From Dipteris shenzhenensis (lineage: Eukaryota > Polypodiophyta > Polypodiopsida > Gleicheniales), in NCBI GenBank assembly GCA_047967505.1, contig CM106540.1: a stretch of DNA of 64,000 nt; one strand, written 5' to 3'. Both the position numbers and the translations under genes were made by a program. The notes below the pieces were generated by a model. The model saw only the letters and a program-made list of their open reading frames with translations, did no database searches and was not told the origin of the DNA. Positions 18,616 through 29,229 of this stretch are shown one piece after another. Every line of letters starts with the position of its first letter. The stretch's first letter is position 1.

Positions 18616-20233
18616 CTAATCTAAGTCACTCGCATCCTCGCTCCCTTTTTCATCACCTTCTTCGTCGCCTTCTTCATTGCCTTCTTCATCGCCTTCTTCC
18701 TCCTCAGTATCCTTGCCTTCTTCCTCCTGAATATCCCTAGGGGCCTATAAACGAGGGACAACATATATCAATGTATGGAAAATCAAATCTTTATTTACAA
18801 TATTGACATTATTTAAGTACTTTTAAATACGTGGGGAGACGCTCCAGTAGCCCGGATGTACTGCTCCTCAGTAATCAAACCCTTGTTATAGAAGTGCCTC
18901 CATATATGTCCTCTGCGATGTCCACAATCGTAGGCTGTCTTGACAGGAGTAGGGTACCTACCCACGATATCAAGCTGCAAGATGACACAATTTGTGAAGG
19001 GGTTAGTACAGAGAAATAACCTCCTACTAAATAAACCACATAAACACAATATAATTTGAGATCGATACTTACAAATCGGGCCTCCCATGATTCAACACCC
19101 CTTGCTCCAAAATGCACGTTTCTATATTGCTCCATTTGGATCCTTCATGCCTCCACGTGCTGCAGACTGGGGTCTGCCTTTGTTGCCTTCATTGCTTTCT
19201 TCCATTCATGCTTATGAGCAGTGTGGGGCTGGCCCCTTGGTGGTTGACGTCCCTCTCTCCTAGCAATCTCGGCTAGTGCATGCCTCTTAAGTGAAGATCT
19301 TTTATTGGCAAGTATAACGACAATCTTTGACTTTTCCCATTTATCTGTGAACTCAACATTGGGGGGATTGGGATACCTAGAGCGTATAGCATTGATGGTC
19401 TCATCAACCAACCTTTTTGGATGCTCTTTGTATGGAGTAAAGCAATCTCTGTAGTTGTTAGCAACTATAGAGCGCATGAAGGCCATGATGTGGTGCATCC
19501 ATCAAGATGCCTCCTCTTTCAGTGATGTCATAAAAGATCGTACCATCACCCTTCGACACGTCTGAATCATCCCCACCCCCACTATTATTCCTCCCAAAGC
19601 ACTGTGCCATGCATCCCCTAGAGCTCTCCCTGCTACTACGCCTGATGCCCTATCGTGAGGACCTAGTACACTAGCCACTCGTCTCTGGAGAAGGGACTCT
19701 CGATCGCACGGGAGTATGCTAGCGGGTCTGCGAGGCAGAAGGGCCTCCGAACCACAAGGGGAATAAGGGACTCTAGACCGCCGTTGCAAGGGAGAAGGGA
19801 GTGTTGATGATCGGGGAGAAGGTACTACAGATCGCAGGGGAGAAGGGACTCCTGATGATTGGGCAGAAGGGATGTGGCTTTGTAGCCTATTGGACTATCT
19901 CCACTCCATAGGAGTAATCTCAACTGGTGTGGGGTTGGGGTAGTTTAGAGTCTGTACTATCGACTCCCGGGGGGTGTTTTGAGTACCAGTCATGTATGTG
20001 TATAACTCCTAGGGAGTGGGAGGGTGCCCCAAAATGTTATATAACTCTCGAAAGATGGCATCCCAAAGATCAGGCGAGGCTCCTAAAGAGCTTCCTAGCC
20101 ACATGATGAATTGTAGAAAAGAAGAGAAGAAGATTTCCATCATGCATGCCCTCTTTCCATCATGCATGCAATCATTGGGGCAAAAGAAAAAATAGGAAAA
20201 TGTACGAGAAAAAGATAGCCTGACATTGAGCAA
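18616..20233 (-). pseudogene. Decayed gene of unrecognised family with acidic C-terminus (copy B)
   Basis: Function unknown. A single minus-strand frame runs from the Met at 20233 to about 19076, interrupted by stops at 20009-20011, 19895-19897, 19502-19504 and 19145-19147. All four stops fit single transitions from CAG or CGA. It has a Ser/Pro/Arg-rich middle, then 'RSRYPNPPNVEF', 'KRSSLKRHALAEIARREG' and 'NVHFGARGVESWEARF'. A perfect donor (gtaagtatc) follows, then an exon at about 18840-19000 opening LDIVGRYPTPVK after a cttgcag acceptor. A last exon (18616-18750) after a tttatag acceptor encodes a Glu/Asp-rich tail. Domain order, exon pattern and acidic end parallel the gene at 2.3-4.6 kb. 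Probably a transposon accessory protein, now inactive. Confidence 0.5.
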
Positions 20234-20319
20234 GCATTTATAGACACCTGCATTCTTTGAATTAGAGTAACAAAAGTCTGTATATGCTTGCTCAATATCA
20301 GGCTATTGAAGCTTCACGT

Positions 20320-20575
20320 GGGTGGAAAAGAGAGAAAGAAAGAGAGGAAAAGAGAGATAAAGAGAGAAAAAAAGAGAGGAAAAGGGAGGGGAAAAGAGAG
20401 GGGAAAAGAGAGAGGAAAAGAGAGGAAAAAAGAGAGAAAAAGAGAGGAGAAGAGAGAAAAAGAGAGGAAAAAAGAGAAGGGAAGAGAGGAAAAGAGAGAA
20501 ACATGAAAAAAGGCAGGAAAAGAGATGAGAAAAGAGAGGAAAAGAGAGAAAAAAGGAGAGGAAAGAGAGAATTTG
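20320..20575. repeat. Polypurine (GA/AAAG) tract
   Basis: Plus-strand purine run of roughly 250 bp built from gagaggaaaa-type units. On the minus strand, the sense strand of the neighbouring gene, it is a polypyrimidine tract lying 5' of the gene. The low-complexity open frames here are artefacts. Confidence 0.85.
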
Positions 20576-20589
20576 CCCTCTTTCCATCA

Positions 20590-20830
20590 TGCGTGCAATC
20601 CCATGATTTCCATCATGCATGCCCTCTTTCTTTATCCTGCCCTCATGCTATAGTCCAATTTCCCTCGTGCAATCACTTATTTCCATCATTCATGCAATCC
20701 CTTATTTCCTCTCACGAATGCTTAAGCATTGAAAATTCGACTTAAACATGCATGCAAGGGAAATGAGAAAGGAAAGAGAAGGAAGGGGAAGAGAAAGGGG
20801 AAAGGAGAAGGAGAAGGGGAATGCATGTTT
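20590..20830. repeat. Repeated catgca / purine-rich block
   Basis: Several copies of 'ccatcatgcatgc' and 'catgcaatccc' alternate with a second purine-rich run at 20760-20820. The same 'catcatgcatgc' motif occurs at about 20137-20170. Confidence 0.5.
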
Positions 20831-20839
20831 GGAAAACTC

Positions 20840-20950
20840 TGTCAGAGTGCATCTATAGATGCGACAAATAGGGTGTCTATAGGCACGACTGCCTATTTTT
20901 CCAAAAAATTAGATGCGTCTATAGACGCACTCCAAGAGACGCTTTTCTAG
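20840..20950. repeat. TCTATAGACGC-like motif cluster (internal)
   Basis: Contains 'gcatctatagatgc', 'gtgtctataggcac' and 'gcgtctatagacgc', each close to a perfect palindrome. A smaller set lies at 21330-21395. Confidence 0.6.
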
Positions 20951-21465
20951 AAAAAGGTGAAAAGGACATGCACTCGGCCCCAAAAAGAACAACACTAGTA
21001 TAAAAAACATCCTTTCCCTGCATACGACAAAGGACGAATCCAAAGAGAACAACTTCCAGAGAAGACCAACCACCTAGAGACTTACCTTGGATAGAGGTAT
21101 GGAAACTTCTTGTCGTTCTTCAAAGCTTCCTCTCCTTCTTCTTTTCCTTGTTCACCCTCTTCTCTTGTATGCTTGGGGATGAGTGTGTATGCCTAGAGAT
21201 GATGTGAGTGCTTGGAGATGAGTGTGGATGCTTGGAGCTGTGTGTGTTAAAAGGAAAGCAAGCCGCGCGGTGCTAAATGTATCAAAAGGAAAGCAAGCAC
21301 GCTAAAAGTAGGTTCAAAAACTAGTTCGCAGTCTGCGCATCTATCAACGTATCTACATTGTGTTTTAGATGTGTAAATAGACACGTTCCACAGTACAGAC
21401 ACGCAGAAGAGTTTTCTCATTATATACTCAAGGATGAACACATTTTTTGGGTTGTTTACCTATAG

Positions 21466-22690
21466 GATGTCTTCATCTTCAACAAGTACCTCAGGTGAGG
21501 GTGAATTCCTCCGTATGGGTAAGTGTTAAAGCGTTGAGGTTGATTGATATACCTATGGGTCTTCATGTGTTTGATATATGATCCTTTCTTAATTTGATAC
21601 AAGATGCAGTGCCACAGCCGCATATGTTTCCCTATGCTCATCGTGAGGAGGCGAAGCATCGGCGATATGAGGTGGGATCTTCAGGAGGGACTGTTATGGA
21701 TGCATGGACTGTACACACCATGGATCTTGTGTGCCATACCCTCAACATCTAAGAGTACTTCCAAAGGATACTCATGTGGATTGGCTGCTTGACAAAATGG
21801 AGAAAGTAGAGAGAGACGAGGGGATGCATATCACAATGGAAGAATGGTAGTATGCTAGAGGATGCATGAGCAAGGTTGGTATATAGAATGTTATGCATAA
21901 GTTAGGAGCTTTCAACAATTTAGATTGCTTATTCAATTGATTTTTTCTTAGTGTAGTGTACTATGTTCAATGCTATATGGTGTGAGGGCAAGCATTTTTG
22001 GACACAACGGATTGATGATAAGAGAAACACACAAGATTGCGGCGTCATTGCTAGCTTTGAGGGAGCCAATGGAGCCATGAATTATTATTGTGGCATAATC
22101 CAAGATATTACTAAGCTTGACTTTCGACGCTTTTTTGTGTATGTTTTGGATGTCAAGTGGTTTAATGATTTGGTGGAAAGAGGCCCTAATGCAACAATCA
22201 AATGCCATGCAAGTGGCTTTGTAGTTATTGACTCCACAAAGTTTTGGCAAAGTAAGGACACATGTACTACCGCAACAATGTGAATAGGTACTATACACAT
22301 ATATAAAAATACTCACTTTTAAATATTTGATACCTTGTATTTGTGTTTGAATTAGGTTGTCTATCAACCAATGGTGTGGATAATAATAGGTGGTGGCATG
22401 TCATACCTATTGCGCCATGTTCCAAAGTGATGTATAGTACATTTACTAATATGGAGCATATGGAGGATGATCATGCCCATGGAGGTGATGATGATCGTGA
22501 TACGAGAGAGGAGGATGATCATGAGATAGGATTTACATATATTCAGGCCATTACCCATGACGAGGAGCCTGCCATTGGTGATGTTGATTTTGATGAGCAC
22601 ATGAGTAGCACAAGTAGTAGTGGGCTGAATGTATTTGTAGATCTCAACATTGGTTTGGATTTTGAAGTAGATGGTTTGGTAAAGGGTTGA
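21466..22690 (+). pseudogene. DUF4216-like transposon gene relic
   Basis: An opening segment with a Ser/Thr-rich start at 21468 and a gtaagt donor at 21518 is followed by a coding segment from about 21604 with several stops. An exon-like piece (21963-22283) reads 'MNYYCGIIQDITKLDF', 'FVYVLDVKWFND' and 'SGFVVIDSTKFW'. After a likely short intron, a piece near 22355-22440 reads 'NNRWWHVIPIAPCSK', then an acidic tail to TGA at 22688. The order YYGxxxDI, VxxFxxxWFD, WxVI matches DUF4216, a domain of plant CACTA-associated proteins. Stops and a frame change make it a relic. The TNP2-type catalytic domain was not seen. Confidence 0.45.
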
Positions 22691-22919
22691 TCTCATTGAG
22701 GATGAGATCAAACCATAGCCCATCATTGATATTGGCAAAATTATTTTACATATTGTCTCATTCTCCTCACCTCACTTAATTTTTGCATATGTGGGTTTGC
22801 CAAAAAGCATTGATATTTTTATTAAAATTATGTGCTTTGGTAATCATGGGCAATGTTTGGAAAGCAGTGATGCACATTTATCAGCCCACAGCAAAATATT
22901 ACTCTCTATATTCTCTATT

Positions 22920-23065
22920 GTGCATTTATAAAGGCATCTAAATACGCGTCTAAAAGACAGTACAGATGCACTATTAGATGCATTAATAACTGCACTATTA
23001 GATGTGCGCATAGACGCACCTGTATTTTCACTATTCTATCTGTGCATATAGATGCACCCCCAATT
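22920..23065. repeat. TCTATAGACGC-like motif cluster (right)
   Basis: Recurring 'gatgcactattagatgc', 'gcgcatagacgcacc' and 'gcatatagatgcacc' motifs of the same family as the cluster at 17.9-18.2 kb. Confidence 0.6.
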
Positions 23066-23099
23066 TTGCGCGTTTATAGTTGCTTTGTCTTGTTGTGTT

Positions 23100-23880
23100 T
23101 TAGACAAATCAAATTCAAGGTCATTTATAATAGTCCAACTAATAACTTCCATTGAACTCAACTTGCATTCTAATAGCCATGGAAGTTTGTGTGACCGAAT
23201 TGCAAGTTGCTCAAAGTCATATTTCTCAAGAATGTTCATTCTTTTGGCCATCTTTGTGCACGTGTTTCCCCCTAACTTTTTATTATAAATGTTTGCTATT
23301 ATAGAATGAACATGGAATATGAGAAAAACATCACATTCTCTTTAGGAGTATAGGTAGCACATGTTGTTTCTAATGCCATATGATAGCTTAAGAAATAAAA
23401 TAATTTACCAAAGTTTGATATGATTCAAGAATTCACAAATTGATGCAATGCCATTAACATCTTAAGACATAACATTGGAAATCACTTATAGAGTTCATCA
23501 AACTTTTCTTTGTCCATGTAAACTTTCTCTCTTTTGTTGTTATCTCATATAAGGGCTAATTGTCTCTATTTTATTCCCCATGAAACCAAATGTAAGATTG
23601 TTTATAATACTCTTAAAATGTCATACTTCTTGAGGATGTTCATTCCTTTTGCCATCTTTGTGCATGCAATTTTCCCTATTCTTTGAGATATACATTAGTT
23701 ATAGCATGAACATGAAATACAAAAAACATGCAATGCATATGATAGCTGAGGAAATGAAACACTTCAACACACTAAATGCCATTGAAAGAAATGAGACAGC
23801 ATGTTTTTTGCAATGCCATATGAGAGCTTAGGAAATGAATCACTTCAATACCATCGCAAGCACTAAAAAAATTACTTGAC
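23100..23880. repeat. Diverged direct repeat, spacing about 480 bp
   Basis: The block with 'gttcattcttttggccatctttgtgca' features near 23234 recurs in altered form near 23638. Flanking sequence matches too ('catttataatagtcc' versus 'tgtttataatactc', 'atatgatagct' three times). Both copies are non-coding. Confidence 0.55.
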
Positions 23881-24700
23881 ATGTAATGTGGCTACATATG
23901 ATTAATGTATCAACACATAGCATGGGAACTTATCTCAAAGTTTTTTGCTCCCCAGCGCAAAAGCCAAAAGGCAACATGTCACAATAGTTGCCAAAAATGA
24001 TTTAGTGTCATACATGCATGAGGGAGTTCATAAACCCCATATAGCAGACATGTGCAAGCATCAATTAAAATACCCCATATTCTCATTACAACAAATTTGG
24101 ACTAAAAAAGGGACCCTTTGGAGAATTACTAAAATATTAGAGGCTTGGATAAGGGAATATGGTATCCATGAAGGAGATTATGCCATGTGGACTTCTCTGT
24201 AATAGAGGCTCCCCAAATCTAGGGGAAATTTTAGTTTTTTTTCAAAATACCCCAAAAAACATCATTGGTGGTTCACAATAAAAAATTATCTTTGGTAGGC
24301 CTGCCTTGACCGTGTCAGGTCTCCTTGTTTTCCTCCATATCATGAGCGTTCAAGGCATATTTGTAAAATCCCTTATCAGTAAAATTTTTCTTAATAAAAT
24401 GTACCCTTTATCCCCTAACTAGAAGTATGCTCACATTTTCCATACCAACCATCTTCCTAACCAGCCTCTCCCTATTCTCTCTCTTTCAAAATGTCTCAAA
24501 CATTCATTCCTGCCACTTTCTAGCAGCTGGTTTCAAAATACCTTCTTTCTACTCTTGCTTTTAATCATTCTCTCTCCACTTTGCTCACGTTTTTCTTCCA
24601 CATTTGAAAATCTCTCAGAGAAACTTCTGTCCAAGCTCTGTTCATCCCTCTTCTCTTCCATTCATTCTCTACTTATTTCACTCTCTCTTAGAAACCAGAG
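23881..24700. other. No recognisable feature
   Basis: Contains one 85-codon open frame (23945-24202) without recognisable similarity and a pyrimidine-rich stretch at 24.4-24.7 kb. Nothing further supported. Confidence 0.3.
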
Positions 24701-24901
24701 TTGCAACCTAAATCTGCTTGGAAGGAGTGAGAAAAAAGGGTGTTCTCTTATTTTCAGTTCTTTCCTCACCTTTTTGGAGTATAGAGAGTCAACTCCTGAA
24801 GTTGCCACCTAAATCTGCTTGGAAGGAGTGAGAAAAATGGGTGTTCTATCATTTTCGGCTCTTTCTCTCCTTTTTGGAGTATATAGAGTCAACTCCAGAA
24901 G
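24701..24901. repeat. Two-copy tandem repeat, period 101 bp
   Basis: Units start at 24701 and 24802 with ttgcaacctaaatctgc and ttgccacctaaatctgc. Each ends in gagtcaactccxgaag. The copies are about 90 percent alike. Confidence 0.9.
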
Positions 24902-25217
24902 AAGGAACACATAATTTCTAGGTAATGAAGTGATTTTTCCTTGAAATTTTTGTTTGTATCAAGTAGTTCCATCACCGTGTGTGCTTACAGACTCTAATCC
25001 ACTTATAGATTGACTTTCCCAAATTGATCTTCTTCATATTTTTCTAGAAGATTGCAACTTCTCCGTCAAGGTGCGAGTTGTTGTAGGTAGCTCCTAGGGT
25101 GGCACAACACTGAATGCTCTTTCTTGAGCCACCAAGCAAGTAACCCCTTATGCGAGGTGCTCCCCTTGATTTTTTTCTTCCACAATACTTGCATTTCCAC
25201 TCAACCTAGTCATCACA

Positions 25218-25607
25218 TTAATGAGACAAAGTCCCATTCTCGACCATGTGACTTACATTTTCCCCCCTTTGTACGTGGAATACCTCTTTGAGAGGATTGT
25301 GACAATCACATAAATCCTCTCCCCATATCTTGGTTAACAACCTCATAGGGTGGATCAAGCCTTGGATTTCGGCATTGAGATCCTGTTCTACAACTCCTTG
25401 TTCAACCCTGAGAACATTATCAGGCATATGAATACTCGCATGGGCATGACTCGATGCATCCAGAGTTTGCCTAGTCTCAACTCGTCTTGAAGGTTGTGGA
25501 TGAGCATTTCTAATTTTAGGCATTTTTGATTGTGCATTCATAGTCACAACACGTGCCCTGTTTCTGCTCAAATCATTATTGCCATCTCGTCTCCCCTTTC
25601 TCTCCAT
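25218..25607 (-). CDS. Hypothetical protein, 129 codons, possibly an element fragment
   Basis: A single open frame without low-complexity bias. The N-terminal half is basic and Arg-rich, and the C-terminal half contains 'IWGEDLCDCHNPLKEVF'. I recognise no domain. It sits alone between repeats, with no clear promoter or intron signals. It may be a fragment of a retroelement gag or replication protein, or chance. Start is the first ATG at 25607. Confidence 0.25.
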   Translation of the reverse strand: MERKGRRDGNNDLSRNRARVVTMNAQSKMPKIRNAHPQPSRRVETRQTLDASSHAHASIHMPDNVLRVEQGVVEQDLNAEIQGLIHPMRLLTKIWGEDLCDCHNPLKEVFHVQRGENVSHMVENGTLSH

Positions 25608-25649
25608 GCCTTAACTTAAGGCTCCTCACTAACAATCGCATTCATTGGC

Positions 25650-25805
25650 ACTCAGGATCGTGGTCCACAAGTTTCCCAAAACACAAGGAGTCAGAGTATA
25701 GACCACCCTCAGGAACACATAACAAACACTCGCATCTACTAGCCCTCACGTTCATGGTTTGCGATTTTCCTAAAACACAAGGAATCGGAGTAGCGAACCA
25801 CACCT
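25650..25805. repeat. Two-copy repeat with 'cccaaaacacaaggagtc'
   Basis: The phrase 'ttcccaaaacacaagga' near 25673 recurs as 'ttcctaaaacacaagga' near 25767. Similar surroundings (gtggtccac, gtggtttgc; gaccacc, aaccacacc) give a spacing of about 94 bp. Confidence 0.5.
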
Positions 25806-25979
25806 ACAAGTATAATGAATGCTGACTCACCCTCCCCCACTCAGCCTTACCACTATTTAGATCCAGATCGTGGTTCACTTTCTTTTCCAACTTACCAAAG
25901 GGTTTATCGGGATATGAACCATAGTCAGATCGAATGATGAGCCTCTATTTCCTTTTCCACCAATATATAGCACCACAAT

Positions 25980-26295
25980 GCGCGGGAAATTGTGAATTTG
26001 CAACCCGCAATACTGTCGATAATAAAGACATTACTGGTGGCGGTAATATGAAAAAAACCATCGATAATACAGCATTACCGTCGGTTATAATACCAATGAT
26101 AATAGTAATCGCCAGAATTATCCACATTACCAGCGGTAATATACATACTACCGTCGGTTATGTGAATATAATAGTGGCAGTAGTGTTACGTAGTTTCTTG
26201 GTGATTTTTTTCAATATTATCCACATTACCACCAATAATATACATGCTACTGCCAGTTATGTGAAAAATACCGGCGGTAGTGTTGCCTGCTTTCC
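25980..26295. repeat. Array of ACCGNCGGT palindromes, possible CACTA end
   Basis: Around ten variants of a short palindrome (ttaccgtcggttat, ttaccagcggtaat, taccggcggtagtg and others) alternate with 'aatatacatactac' spacers. The segment ends in accggcggtagtg at about 26283, whose complement begins CACTACCGCCGGT. That is compatible with a CACTA terminus and its subterminal motif array. No second end was found. Confidence 0.45.
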
Positions 26296-26299
26296 CAAT

Positions 26300-27355
26300 G
26301 ATTTTTTCTAATAAGCAATGTGATCATGTTGTTTTCATGCTACTTTAAAGCATAATTAAGGAACGTTAATAATCCATTAACGCAAATGTGAAAACATGAA
26401 CGCAATCCCATATTCTAACAAGTTACTATAGATGACAATATATACAAAATTGATTCAACTACTCAAAAACAACATTGCCTTCCAACGTATTAGCAACATT
26501 GAAATTGTAAATACAAAAAAATATCTACTTAAAACCTTCTTAAAACTATACATAGGAGAAGAACTACTAAAAACAACTTCCAATGAATTAGCTAGCAAAC
26601 ACCATTCAAGCACCCTATGGAAGAATAATAAAAAAATAGTAGAGCAGCAGTGACACTAATAGCAATAAAGGCAACTACAACAACATGAGAGATAATTAGG
26701 ACAATGACAACAACGAGATAATAGCAATAATCAAACAATCTTATATGAGTGCTTTGTTTTTAAATCAAAGTTCATGTTATATTGAGCATCGCACGATCAA
26801 ACAAGGATAACAAGCCATATGCAAGAATAGTATATGAAAATAAAGATTGTACTGTACAAATTAGGTGGTCTTTGTTTCATTCATTAGATTAATCGTACCT
26901 TCAATGATTTAATGCATTAGGAGGTAAATTAGAAAGGATCTTGTATAGATAGCAATGCACCATACTCTTGCAAGCATTGTGCTAGTAATAATGTGATAAT
27001 TTTTTTATAGTTGCATAAATGCATGCATGCGTAATACATGCATATTCAGATCTACGTTTGAGAAAAGGTGCATCGCAATTCGCAAAGGGTGGGCTTTTGG
27101 CAGCAGCTCGTTTTGGCGAGATTATGTGCTCCGTTAGATTGAGTTTTTGATCTAAGGTTGTGATTAGGCGCTGCTCTCGATAACTGATGGGTAGCACACT
27201 TTACCATTATGGAAGGTGAGGATGTATCTTCCGCCGACCCGAGCCGTTGATGGTGGTGAATTTCAAGACTGGATGATGACTAAACTGGTAGGAGTCTGTA
27301 TTGTTTGGATGAGAAAGGCAAGATGAAGTAATGTACATCCACAACGTCATGTGAT
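26300..27355. other. No recognisable feature
   Basis: AT-rich. Small open frames are scattered and unsupported. Confidence 0.35.
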
Positions 27356-27357
27356 GG

Positions 27358-27471
27358 AGTAGGGAAAGGGAGGGGGGACGCCTTTCCCCCTCATAAAATG
27401 GCAAGTGGGCGGGCAACCTGCGAGCCATTTTATTTTATGAGGGGGAAAGGTGGACCCCCTCTTTTCCCTTC
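27358..27471. repeat. Foldback element, near-palindrome
   Basis: Arms 27381-27399 (cctttccccctcataaaat) and 27432-27450 are perfect complements. Pairing continues outward with mismatches to about 27358 and 27471 and inward to aaaatggc/gccatttt. A 20-odd base loop separates the arms. The structure resembles a short foldback or MITE remnant. Confidence 0.75.
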
Positions 27472-27884
27472 CGTCAGAGGCATGGGGAGGGTGCCACCTG
27501 TCCTATTCTGAAAGCGGGCAACTCTTTCGGGCAGGGTGCAGATTACGATCCTGAATAAATCTTAATGGAACGGCTGAGATTGCTTAAGCGCGACCCCAGC
27601 CTTTGACTGGAAATAACACACAATTTAAGATTATCAATCAAGTAGTAATTGTATTCTCTTTGTTAGCATTGCCTTCCAAGTAGCGCTATAGTTACACTTT
27701 TGCAAAAAAGTGTCTAAGACACTTTCTTGCCAAGTGTCCCCCTTCCATTTTGGTTTAATATCTCTCTCTCACACACACACTTTTTAGCTTTGCCTAGGAG
27801 GAAAGGCTATAGTGATGAGTCCATTTTATGAAAGATGACAAAAATGGTATTTTTGCCTTATTTGGGTGTCAATATGGCATTTGA

Positions 27885-28123
27885 TTGTTTCTCCCCCTTT
27901 CTCTCTCTCTCTCTTCTTCTTCTTCTTGCTTGCTATTTTTGTCCCCATTTTTGGCTTGCCCAGGGGAAAGGCTATAGTAATCGTTTTCGTTGGGCTGAGA
28001 TGATAAAGCTTCTAATTCTGGTTGGTCGGGTGTCCCCGTTCGAGGGGTAGTTGGGTCTTTTTTTGGACACGTGTGGGCGGGGAATTGGCTATCCACCGTC
28101 GCTATTTTTGTCCCCATTTTTAT

Positions 28124-28162
<39 letters not shown>

Positions 28163-28500
28163 TCTTTTTCTTGCTTGCTATTTGTGTCCCCATTTTTTTC
28201 TCCCCCTTTCTCTCTCTCTCTCTCCCTCTCTCTTCTTCTTCTCCTTCTTCTTCTTCTTCTTCTCTCCCTCATGAATGACTTTGATCATTCACCTTGTTTA
28301 CTCCCCCCCCCCCCCTCTCTCTCTCTCTCTTTCTCTCTCTCTCTTCTTCTTCTTCTTGCTTGCTATTTTTGTCCCCATTTTTTACTCCCCCTTTCTCGCT
28401 ATCTCTCTCTCCTTCTTCTTTTTGCTTGCTATTTTTATCCCCATTTTTTTCTCCCCCTTTCTCTCTCTCTCTCTTCTTCTTCTTCTTTTTCTTCTCTCTC
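27885..28500. repeat. Pyrimidine-rich minisatellite
   Basis: The unit (CT)n-(CTT)n-'gcttgctatttttgtcccca'-T-run-'ctccccctttct' recurs about five times with changing CT length, including a C13-type run near 28300. Long open frames across it are low-complexity artefacts. Confidence 0.85.
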
Positions 28501-29229
28501 ACCTTCCAAGGGAGGCCCTTTTGAATGTATTCAACTTGTTTTAGTGAAATTCTCTCACAGTTTGCAAATCATTCGGACTTTCCTATGCATGGGCTTCCAT
28601 GAGAGGTGCTGCAAATTAATCGATTATCCAATCATCTTGACAATTGTTCCATGAGAGGTAATCATCCAATCATCTTTACAATTGTTTTCCTTAGACACAA
28701 CAAATTTGAAGGCAATTCTCACGAGTACTGGTAGTCACTTGTGATGTACACTCTTAGTCTTCAAGGGACGTGAATTTTGAGAGGTCAGTGCTCACGAGTA
28801 CTTGTATTCTCACTTGTTATGTACGTTTTCTCAGCTCGGATGGAGCACTACTATCATCACAGCGCTCCTGAAGGGAGGTGCCTGCCCTCCGCCCTCTTTC
28901 AATGTTCCTTCCGCAGGGCTTTGGGGTCGAAACCCATCACACTCAGACAGAATCCAGTGACACCAATACATTCCCTGGGAGATCCTCTCCCCAATGTATC
29001 ACAAACCGCCCCTCTGGACCTCTCCCTGCAATTCCTTCAGTGCGTGCGGTTCACCGCCCTTTTCTCAGATTCTGAGCGCACGGATCGTTCTCCTACACTC
29101 GCACTGTATTTACAGTTGCTGTATCTTTGCACCGGATTTCTTGTACGCAATCTTCTCCTTTTGCTCCACTTTTGCCAATGATAATTGGGCTATAGGACCT
29201 TGCCTTGTACAAAGTACTAGGTAGGTCTC
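28501..29229. other. Upstream region of PPR gene 1
   Basis: Short direct repeats occur (ccatgagaggt near 28599 and 28650; ctcacgagtactxgta near 28718 and 28792). Overlapping open frames of up to 134 codons have no recognised similarity. This is most likely promoter and 5' untranslated sequence. Confidence 0.35.

Larger units (their letters stand above)
17945..23065. mobile_element. Putative CACTA-like element (second copy)
   Basis: Boundaries are approximate. Clusters of a short palindromic motif around tctatagacgc and gatgc lie at both sides (17945-18185 and 22920-23065) and near 20840-20950 and 21330-21395. Two divergently oriented decayed genes lie between them: an acidic-tail gene on minus, and a DUF4216-like relic on plus. 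DUF4216 domains usually accompany CACTA transposases, and such elements carry subterminal arrays of short motifs. No CACTA ends or target-site duplication could be assigned. Confidence 0.35.

Noticed and set aside
18616-20233. In-frame stops repaired by RNA editing
   Set aside because: Stop-removing U-to-C editing is known for organelle transcripts of ferns and hornworts; this is a decayed nuclear element gene, so mutation is the simpler explanation.
20284-20745. Long Lys/Glu/Arg-rich frame (153 codons)
   Set aside because: Produced by the GA-rich tract; it reads open in several frames on both strands, as low-complexity sequence does.
17945-23065. CRISPR array at the motif clusters
   Set aside because: The motifs are irregularly spaced, inverted and imperfect, and the context is plant nuclear.
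28022-28654. 210-codon frame rich in Ser and Leu
   Set aside because: Translation of the CT/CTT minisatellite; no domain, and alternative frames are equally open.
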